64,000 bases of DNA from a bacterium (GTDB lineage Bacteria > Hinthialibacterota > Hinthialibacteria > Hinthialibacterales > Hinthialibacteraceae), in assembly GCA_016125385.1 (NCBI GenBank), contig WGLV01000035.1, positions 26,488 through 90,487 on the forward strand. Reading direction: 5' to 3'. The notes below the pieces were generated by a model that was not told the origin of the DNA, did no database searches, and saw only the letters and a list, made by a program, of their open reading frames with translations. The first letter of the stretch is position 1. The number at the start of each line of letters is the position of its first letter. Positions 58,244-64,000 of this stretch are shown here, piece after piece. Both the position numbers and the translations under genes were made by a program.

Positions 58244-59467
58244 TTGTATTCCACATGGGTGACCGCGTTTATTAAATCGCGCCTTACGCTCGTTGCGTGT
58301 TTCTGCCTGGCGTTGTGCCCCGTGAGCGGCGCCGGCGCGCAATCGCAATCCATCGTTGTGAATCTCGCGCCCGACGAGGTCAACGAGACGGTTTTTCAAC
58401 GCCTCGCTCAACTGGGCGCTCAAGACGATTCCCGCCGCGTCGATCTCGGCGCGGCCGCGATCTTCTCCTATCTCAATCAGCCGCGCCGTCAATGCGAAAA
58501 AAGCCTGACCGATTTCCTCGCGCTGGCTCAGCGGTACGAGGTCCCCGTCGTCGTGCAGCTCGACGGCGAACAGTGGTGGGGCGCCCGGCCCGATCTCTGG
58601 AACTGGTGGGACCCCGCCCGGCCCGGCTACGAGCCCCGCAATCGCGAAAACGTCGAATGGTCCGGCTGGAGCCCTGAATCCGCGCTCAAAATCGCCTGGC
58701 GCAACTGGGGACGCCAGATTCGCGTCCTGCCGCCGCCCAATCTGATGAGCGAGCGCTACCGCCGCGCCTGCCATGAAGAGATGCGCGTCCTGATTCCCCT
58801 TATCCTGAACTGGCGGAACCGCTTGCCGGAAGAAAAACGGCGTCTGCTGATCGGAATCAAACTGGGGTGGGAGAGTTCCATCGGCGTAAACTCGTTCTAT
58901 TACCCGAACGGCAATGACATGCTCAATCGTCCTGAGAGCGAAGACCCTCAATCCGGCCTTGAGGCGGCGCGCGTCCCCGATCGCGGCGTCGCGGCCATCG
59001 GTTACGCCGCCGTGTCAACCATCGGCCTTGCGACTGGCGGCGAGTTGCGTGAAGCCGATCTGACCGAAGTCGTCCGGCGTCATCTCGAAGACCTCTGCGC
59101 TCTGGCCGCTGAATTGGGCGCGCCGCGCGATATCCTGTTCACTCACGTGGCCGGATGGAAGGAGGGAGAAAACCTGTACGAGGCCGGGCTGAACCGGTAC
59201 GCCTGTCCGGGTTGGAGTTTTTACCGCCACGCCAGCGATCCCGCCGAAGACGTTGGAGTCCAGCGAGCCTTGCGAAAAAGCGACGCCCCGTACTGGGCTG
59301 CGGTGGAGTGGTTGTTAACGGGCGAGCATGACGAGTCTCACTGGCGGAACGCGTTCGAGCGCACCCTGTCCGATCCGAAGTGCCGCTATCTTTGCATATA
59401 CAACTGGAGCGGTATAAAAGACGACCTCGCGGCCCTCGGCGCCATTCGGCGGGTCGTGGGCGAATAG
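58244..59467 (+). CDS. Exported protein, possible glycoside hydrolase-like barrel
   Basis: 407 residues. There is no ATG near the start; a TTG at 58244 has GGAG seven bases upstream (GTG at 58259 is possible). Signal peptide (about 14-33, ending GAGAQ). Alternating strands and helices with VPVVVQLDGEQWWGARPDLW, RLLIGIKLGWESSIGVNSFY, ILFTHVAGWKEGENLYEAGL and YWAAVEWLL suggest a TIM-barrel enzyme; acidic residues at strand ends (DGEQWW, GWESS) could be catalytic. Not assigned to a GH family. It is coupled to the lipoprotein gene. Confidence 0.65.
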   Translation: MYSTWVTAFIKSRLTLVACFCLALCPVSGAGAQSQSIVVNLAPDEVNETVFQRLAQLGAQDDSRRVDLGAAAIFSYLNQPRRQCEKSLTDFLALAQRYEVPVVVQLDGEQWWGARPDLWNWWDPARPGYEPRNRENVEWSGWSPESALKIAWRNWGRQIRVLPPPNLMSERYRRACHEEMRVLIPLILNWRNRLPEEKRRLLIGIKLGWESSIGVNSFYYPNGNDMLNRPESEDPQSGLEAARVPDRGVAAIGYAAVSTIGLATGGELREADLTEVVRRHLEDLCALAAELGAPRDILFTHVAGWKEGENLYEAGLNRYACPGWSFYRHASDPAEDVGVQRALRKSDAPYWAAVEWLLTGEHDESHWRNAFERTLSDPKCRYLCIYNWSGIKDDLAALGAIRRVVGE

Positions 59468-59475
59468 GCATGTGG

Positions 59476-59943
59476 TTATTGTTTCATCAGCCGCGCGTCA
59501 TATTCGAACGTTTCCGGCTTGCCGATTTTAAACCGCTTGAAATCGGGATGGCGCGGATTGATCAGATAATTCAGTTCGGATGGAATAATTACGCTGGGCA
59601 CGGCCAGCGCCGCCGATTCCCCGCCTTCCAGCCACCGCCGCCCCATCTCCTGCGTCTCTCGCCCGAACGGTTGGTCTCTCCAATTTCGCGGGAGGTCTCC
59701 GATAGACAGGCGCGTACACATGGCTTCATCGAAATCGATCGGGATCAGGTTGAACGATCGCATGTGAGCGGTTTCGTTGACGTGAACCAGCAGTTCCAGC
59801 ACCGCCAGCGACGCATGCGCCGCCGTGTATACCATGGGTACGCCCTTGGGATTCCAGCGCCCTCCGTATCGCCGCGCCCCCTCTCCGTCGAAGGCTTGTT
59901 TCGCCTGTTCGGCGAAAACGATGCGCCATGCCGTGATCGTCAT
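59476..59943 (-). CDS. RES-domain toxin
   Basis: 155 residues, a complete RES domain: AWRIVFAEQAKQAFDGEGAR, YGGRWNPKGVPMVYTAAHAS with the conserved Arg, LAVLELLVHVNET with the Glu, and PSVIIPSELNYLINPRHPDF with the Ser. RES toxins (ParT, MbcT family) modify or degrade NAD+ or NAD-dependent proteins to stop growth. It overlaps its antitoxin by ATGA, the standard layout with the antitoxin first. Confidence 0.92.
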   Translation of the reverse strand: MTITAWRIVFAEQAKQAFDGEGARRYGGRWNPKGVPMVYTAAHASLAVLELLVHVNETAHMRSFNLIPIDFDEAMCTRLSIGDLPRNWRDQPFGRETQEMGRRWLEGGESAALAVPSVIIPSELNYLINPRHPDFKRFKIGKPETFEYDARLMKQ

Positions 59944-60368
59944 GAAAAGACGCCGTGCTCGATGCGTCCCAACAGGTCTTCCACCTCGCGTCCGCCCACT
60001 TCGGTGTCTGAAAATTCAAGCGGCGTCTTCCCGCCCAGCGCGCGCGCCGGCGTCTTCATCCAGTCGGCGCCGTTTTCCGGCCCGCCCATCAGCCGCGAAG
60101 CGAGGCTGAACAATCGCGCCACGCGGTAAATGCGGTCCGATTCGTCTGGCTGCATGCGGCCTTCCTTCTTACGCCGGTTCAGCGTGCGGATGGGGATGTT
60201 CACCGTCTCGGCGAGCGTCTGGTTGCTGATGTCCATCGCGTCGCGCAGTTCTTCAAAGGCTGAAAAGGGGAAACCCTTTTTCAATGCTGGAATGACGCCA
60301 GTCGTGTGAGACGGCAGAGACGTGAGTGAGTTTTTTCTCTTTTTTTCTGTTTTCGTCGCGGTGGTCAT
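59940..60368 (-). CDS. Xre/MbcA/ParS-type antitoxin
   Basis: 142 residues. N-terminal HTH-like part (FEELRDAMDISNQTLAETVN, IPIRTLNRRKKEGRMQPDES) and the C-terminal DUF2384 toxin-binding domain (RIYRVARLFSLASRLMGGPE, LGGKTPLEFSDTEVGGREVE). It neutralises the RES toxin encoded directly downstream and probably represses the operon. ATG 60368 has GAGGCGA upstream; a TTG four codons earlier is less likely. The first 30 residues are basic and Ser/Thr-rich. Confidence 0.92.
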   Translation of the reverse strand: MTTATKTEKKRKNSLTSLPSHTTGVIPALKKGFPFSAFEELRDAMDISNQTLAETVNIPIRTLNRRKKEGRMQPDESDRIYRVARLFSLASRLMGGPENGADWMKTPARALGGKTPLEFSDTEVGGREVEDLLGRIEHGVFS

Positions 60369-60380
60369 GTCTCGCCTCAA

Positions 60381-60410
60381 ATATTTGCCATATTGCCATT
60401 ATAGCATGGC
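60381..60410 (-). promoter_or_regulatory. Promoter/operator of the RES-Xre pair
   Basis: On the minus strand an extended -10 TGCTATAAT (hexamer 60398-60403) lies 30 bp upstream of the antitoxin ATG. Around it are short repeats, AATGGC, ATGGCAATATGGCA (plus-strand TGCCAT-AT-TGCCAT), that could be antitoxin operators. Called by eye. Confidence 0.5.
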
Positions 60411-60444
60411 CATTCGGCGAGATGGAAGGATTTTTTCGCCGCTC

Positions 60445-61188
60445 TCACGCACCCCGCGCTTGAACCGCCTGTTCGAGAGTGAACTGGTTTTCGTAGAGGG
60501 CTTTACCGATGATGAGGCCGCTGATCGCGCCTTCCGGCAGGCGGCGCGCGAGGTCCGCCACGGCGGTGACGTGCTCCAGCGAGCCTACTCCGCCCGACGC
60601 GATGATGGAGAACGGCGACGCCTCCGCCATGCGCGTCAGCTGCTCCAGATTGGGGCCTTCCAGCGTGCCGTCGCGCGCGATGTCGGTGTAGATCACCGCC
60701 GCGATCTCCAGCCCGGCGAATTCCTTCACCAGGCCGGTCGCCATGACCTCGCTGGTTTCGCGCCAGCCGCGCGTCGCCACCCGGCCGTCGCGCGCGTCGA
60801 TGCCCAGCACGATCCGCCCCGGATATTTCTTCGCCGCCTCATGCGCGAGTTCCGGCGTTTCGAGCAATACGCTGCCCAGAATAGCGCGCGTCACGCCGAT
60901 CTCGCCGAGAACGCGGTCCACCGCCGCCATGTCGCGCAGCCCGCCGCCCAGTTCGGTCGGAATCCCCGCTTCCTTCACGATGGCTTCGATCGCCGCGCGG
61001 TTCTGCATGACGCCGTCTCTCGCGCCGTCCAGATCCACGATATGAATGATGTCGCCGCCGCCTTCGCGCCACCGCCGCGCCACGCTCGCCGGGTCGGTTC
61101 CATACACGGTTTCCTGGTCGTATTCGCCGCGCAACAGGCGCACCACCTGTCCGCCGCGCAGGTCGATGGCGGGGATGAGATCGATCAC
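60445..61188 (-). CDS. hisA: Phosphoribosylformimino-5-aminoimidazole carboxamide ribotide isomerase
   Basis: 247 residues from a GTG start at 61188 (AGGAGG upstream). HisA catalyses the fourth step of histidine synthesis. LIPAIDLRGGQVVRLLRGEY, IIHIVDLDGARDGVMQN, ELGGGLRDMAAVDRVLGE, VIYTDIARDGTLEGPNLEQL and IIASGGVGSLEHVTAVADLA mark the half-barrel repeats and the two catalytic Asp. Its start overlaps the plsY stop by GTGA. The frame upstream of 61188 is not used. No other his genes are in the window. Confidence 0.96.
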   Translation of the reverse strand: MIDLIPAIDLRGGQVVRLLRGEYDQETVYGTDPASVARRWREGGGDIIHIVDLDGARDGVMQNRAAIEAIVKEAGIPTELGGGLRDMAAVDRVLGEIGVTRAILGSVLLETPELAHEAAKKYPGRIVLGIDARDGRVATRGWRETSEVMATGLVKEFAGLEIAAVIYTDIARDGTLEGPNLEQLTRMAEASPFSIIASGGVGSLEHVTAVADLARRLPEGAISGLIIGKALYENQFTLEQAVQARGA

Positions 61189-61835
61189 GAAGAAGCCTCC
61201 TCTTTCTTCCGGCCGATCCGGGTTTCCGTACCGTTCATCAGCCGCTTGATGTTGGTTTTGTGTTTGTATATCAGCATCGCCGCCGCCAGACAGGCGAACA
61301 GAAACACCTCGGTCGAGGGCGCATAGCGCGCTTCCATCATGCGCAGCGCCAGCATCACCGTCACCATCGTCGCCGCGCCGGTCATGGACGCGATCGACAT
61401 ATACTTCGTGGTGAACAGAACGATGGTAAACACCACCAGCGTGATCGTGCACGAAACCGGCGCCAGCGCCAGAAACACGCCCGCCGACGCCGCCACGCCC
61501 TTGCCGCCGCCGCGAAAGCCGAGAAACAGCGTCCAGTTATGCCCCAGTATCGCGGCCAGCCCCGCCGCGATGGCGGTCCAGTCCATGCCCGGCGCCAGCG
61601 TCCGCGCGATCGACACAGCCGCCGCGCCCTTGGCGATGTCGATCGCCAGCACGGGCAGGCTGATCCACAGCCCCAGCGTACGCCAGGCGTTGGTGAAGCC
61701 GAGGTTGCCGCTGCCCACCGTCCGCAGGTCGACGCCTTTCACCGCGAGCCCGGTGTAATACGCCGTGGGGAACGAACCCAGCACGTATCCAATCACAACC
61801 GCCAGAAAATCCCATCCGTTCATGTGCATGTTCAT
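61185..61835 (-). CDS. plsY: Glycerol-3-phosphate acyltransferase PlsY
   Basis: 216 residues from the ATG at 61835 (61829, 61823 or 61871 are possible starts). Multi-spanning enzyme that acylates glycerol-3-phosphate from acyl-phosphate. Motifs: IGYVLGSFPTAYYTGLAVKG, VDLRTVGSGNLGFTNAWRTL (phosphate-binding GSGN), FLGFRGGGKGVAASAGVFLA, and MSIASMTGAATMVTVMLALR. The gene lies between der and hisA with a GTGA overlap to hisA, so they form one operon. Confidence 0.95.
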   Translation of the reverse strand: MNMHMNGWDFLAVVIGYVLGSFPTAYYTGLAVKGVDLRTVGSGNLGFTNAWRTLGLWISLPVLAIDIAKGAAAVSIARTLAPGMDWTAIAAGLAAILGHNWTLFLGFRGGGKGVAASAGVFLALAPVSCTITLVVFTIVLFTTKYMSIASMTGAATMVTVMLALRMMEARYAPSTEVFLFACLAAAMLIYKHKTNIKRLMNGTETRIGRKKEEASS

Positions 61836-61888
61836 CGAGCCGCCATGTGGTGGATGGCGCACTTCCTCCATTGATAAAAAAGTCGGAT

Positions 61889-63223
61889 TTACTTCTTCGT
61901 CTGTTCCCGCTTACGGAAGATCAGCCGGATCGGCGATCCGGTAAAGTCGAACGTTTCATATAACCGGTTCATCAGAAACCGCTCGTACGAAAAATGAATC
62001 GCCCGTGGATCGCTGACGAATACCACGAAAGTCGGCGGCGCCACGGCCGCCTGCGTCCAGTAATACATCCGCGGCGCCCGGCCTTTGCTGGCGGGCGGCG
62101 GGTTCTTCGCCAGAATGCCCTCCATCAGCCTGTTCAGTTCACCGGTTGGTACGCGGAAAAAATACTGTTCCAGAATCCGCTCCACGTTGGGAAACACGCG
62201 CTGCACCCGCTGTTTGGTCAGCGCCGACACGAATTCGATGGGCGCGTAATGCAGAAAGGGAATCTCTTTGCGGATCACCTTTGAATAGTCCGACGCGGTG
62301 TTGGTCTCCTTCTCAACCAGATCCCACTTGTTGACCAGAATCATCGCCGCCTTGCCCGCCTCGTGCGCCAGCCTGAACACCTTGGCGTCGGTTTCGGTCA
62401 GCCCCTCGACGGCGTCGATCATGAGAATCGCCAGTTGACAGCGTTCCAGCGCCGCCTGGTTGCGCAACAGCGCGTAGCGGTCGAGCCCCTGGCTCATCTT
62501 GCCCCGCCGCCGGATGCCGGCGGTGTCGATCAGAAGATACGGCTTGCCGTTGATCTCGATCTCGGTGTCGACCGGATCGCGGGTGGTCCCCTGAATGGGC
62601 GAGACGATGGCGCGCTCGTGTCCACAGAGCGCGTTCAACAGGGTCGATTTGCCCACGTTGGGGCGCCCCAGAATCGCCAGCCCCGGAATCTCGGGAATCG
62701 CGGCGGGGTCGTGCTTCTCGGGCAGATGATCGACGATGGCGTCGAGCAGATCGCCGATGCCGTAGCCATGCGATGACGAGATCGGATAAAACCCGTCGAG
62801 CCCCAGTTCGAAAAACAGGGCGGCGGTTTCCTCGTCCTTGGCCGGATTATCGATCTTGTTGATCGCACAGATGACGGGCTTGCCCAGCCGCCTCAAAAAA
62901 TCGGCGATGTCGTGATCGATCGGCGTGGGGCCGGTCTGCCCATCCACAACGAAGATCAGCGCGGCGGCGTCGATTACAGCCCGTTCGATCTGCTCCTGAA
63001 TCACATGGGTGAACGGGTCGTCCTCCGAGCCGAAGATGCCGCCGGTATCGACGATCTGAAACGCGGCGCCGTTCCAGTCGGTGGGTCTGAATTTCAGGTC
63101 GCGAGTCACGCCCGGCTGGTCGTCGACGATCGCTTCGCGCTTGCCGAGAATTCGGTTAAACAGGGTCGACTTTCCCACATTGGGGCGGCCGATGACCGCT
63201 ACGGTAGGTAAATTGGTTGACAT
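61889..63223 (-). CDS. der: GTPase Der (EngA), ribosome assembly
   Basis: 444 residues with two tandem G domains and a KH-like end. First domain: AVIGRPNVGKSTLFNRILGK, DQPGVTRDLKF, VDTGGIFGSEDDPFTH, AINKIDNPAKD. Second domain: AILGRPNVGKSTLLNALCGH, IQGTTRDPVDTEIEI, IDTAGIRRRGKMSQGLDRYA, LVNKWDLVEKE. The C-terminal KH-like domain has YYWTQAAVAPPTFVVFVSDP and FDFTGSPIRLIFRKRE. Needed for 50S subunit assembly. GGAG precedes ATG 63223. Confidence 0.98.
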   Translation of the reverse strand: MSTNLPTVAVIGRPNVGKSTLFNRILGKREAIVDDQPGVTRDLKFRPTDWNGAAFQIVDTGGIFGSEDDPFTHVIQEQIERAVIDAAALIFVVDGQTGPTPIDHDIADFLRRLGKPVICAINKIDNPAKDEETAALFFELGLDGFYPISSSHGYGIGDLLDAIVDHLPEKHDPAAIPEIPGLAILGRPNVGKSTLLNALCGHERAIVSPIQGTTRDPVDTEIEINGKPYLLIDTAGIRRRGKMSQGLDRYALLRNQAALERCQLAILMIDAVEGLTETDAKVFRLAHEAGKAAMILVNKWDLVEKETNTASDYSKVIRKEIPFLHYAPIEFVSALTKQRVQRVFPNVERILEQYFFRVPTGELNRLMEGILAKNPPPASKGRAPRMYYWTQAAVAPPTFVVFVSDPRAIHFSYERFLMNRLYETFDFTGSPIRLIFRKREQTKK

Positions 63224-63589
63224 TCGTCTCCGCCGTTTTTCATGGAAAACGGTGACCGTTTTAAAATAGCCCGAACGGCGCCGATGACCTCGCTCGAACA
63301 ATCGTTCGAGAGCGCGTCTCAGGCCTTCTCCGGATTGAAGACATTATGATACTCGCCTCTTTGACTTTCCATAATGAGAATGGAGCGTACTGGTGACGCG
63401 CTCCGGTGGAATTTCGCCTGTCAAAGCGTGATTAATAGACCGGAACGAAAGCGAAGGGGGGCTTTCGCGAGAAAAAGAGGCAAGCGGGATTCAGGAGGCG
63501 GATCGTTGAGGTTCCGCGCGGAGTCGACGAGGTGCTTCCGGTGGCTCAGGCGGTGCGCAAGCGCGGCGAGCCGGAGCGGATGATTCCCT
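63224..63589. other. Intergenic region upstream of der
   Basis: No gene supported. A plus-strand frame at 63374-63583 is extremely Arg-rich and has no family look. Promoter for der is expected within about 100 bp but no hexamer pair stands out. Confidence 0.4.
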
Positions 63590-63875
63590 TTAGATAAAGC
63601 CGAATATCGGCGGGAAACAGATCACGACAACCCACGCCCATGTGGCATAGACGGGTATATAGTCGGTTTGCCATCGCTCAAGCTGGGTGAATGAACCCTT
63701 GCCCCATAAAAAGCGGAAATACAGCCATGCCGACCAGGTCAGATTAACCAGCAGAATGAGATTCATGCCGAGCGCGGCGGTCCGGTTTGGACTGAAACCA
63801 AATTCCGAAATCCGCCAGCTGATGGCCAGCAGCGCCAGCACGTCGACGATTAAAGCGCTGAGAACCTGTTTTCAT
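63590..63875 (-). pseudogene. Small membrane protein gene, probably frameshifted near its start
   Basis: From a GTG at 63841 the frame encodes 83 residues with two or three TM segments (ALGMNLILLVNLTWSAWLYF; YATWAWVVVICFPPIFGFI). Upstream, ATG 63875 begins MK and, after removing one A from the AAAA run (plus-strand T-run 63869-63872), continues QVLSALIVDVLALLAISWRI into this frame, giving a natural hydrophobic start. So either the GTG is used or a one-base insertion breaks the gene. No family recognised. Confidence 0.45.
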
Positions 63876-64000
63876 GAATTGAGTGCCCGGAGGACCTGCC
63901 GGATTGCGTGAACGCGAATATAGTTTTCTGAATGTCCCGGCAGGATTTCATAATCTTTGGATAGCCGGCGGCCATGATTCATCCAGGCGAAGGTGCGCTC

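Noticed and set aside
63374..63583. 69-residue Arg-rich ORF
   Set aside because: Extreme Arg/Ser content typical of a chance frame in GC-rich DNA, with no convincing start.

Overview
The window reads as one chromosomal segment of a Gram-negative, motile, free-living heterotroph. P-ring and L-ring flagellar genes (flgI, flgH) imply an outer membrane. Secreted polysaccharide enzymes (PL10 pectate lyase, GH113-like hydrolase, DUF1080 and FG-GAP protein), DUF1573 and WD40 secreted proteins, PlsY, and dense intergenic palindromes fit an under-sampled environmental phylum of the FCB/PVC or Sumerlaeota/Hydrogenedentota kind. That placement is inference from gene content; no marker was compared.

Layout. 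1-3085 (+): a truncated DUF1573 protein, a rhodanese, a MauE/DoxX membrane protein and a pectate lyase. 3092-8773 (-): a rod and ring operon, flgF-flgG-flgA-flgH-flgI-flgJ(rod-binding part)-flgN. 9395-12819 (+): an AT-richer cassette of exported or unknown proteins, headed by a small frameshifted ORF. 12844-15229 (-): a tiny membrane protein, gdhA and lemA. 15963-18427 (+): a soluble histidine kinase, an NtrC-type sigma-54 activator and a solitary HigA-like regulator. 18435-21787 (-): vsr, a cytosine-5 methyltransferase, a putative restriction endonuclease and a coupled glycosyltransferase. 22102-26151: a cNMP-domain protein, dprA and tgt. 26314-29844 (+): two tandem WD40 paralogues, each with a copy of the same terminator. 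tRNA-Ser(GGA) follows at 29928-30017 (-).

30252-35163 (+) is a pseudopilus operon headed by an ECF sigma and zinc anti-sigma pair. It encodes a GspG-like pseudopilin, a GspF-like platform protein, a six-TM protein fused in frame to an internal prepilin signal, a minor pseudopilin and a GspK-like protein. No secretion ATPase, secretin or prepilin peptidase is present here. 35207-46118 holds an SGNH hydrolase, rplI, hypothetical proteins, the DUF1080/FG-GAP protein, valS and a GH113-like enzyme. 46326-49775 (+) encodes two bPH2 membrane proteins, a DUF58 protein and a lytic transglycosylase.

49826-50837 is the most striking locus: a REP-associated tyrosine transposase (RAYT; HUH His pair and catalytic Tyr visible) embedded among its likely REP hairpins. 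These come in two stem-covarying types, and beside them half-REPs have expanded into a tandem array. 50846-57018 carries sat, a solitary HicB-like protein, a family-4 uracil-DNA glycosylase, a TRM11-like methyltransferase and an enolase-superfamily enzyme. 57202-63223 carries two secreted unknowns, a RES/Xre toxin-antitoxin pair and der-plsY-hisA.

Intergenic regions are crowded with recurring palindromes of several families, including one 273-bp tandem duplication. Base composition, domain matches and promoters were judged by eye; no search, alignment or folding was run.
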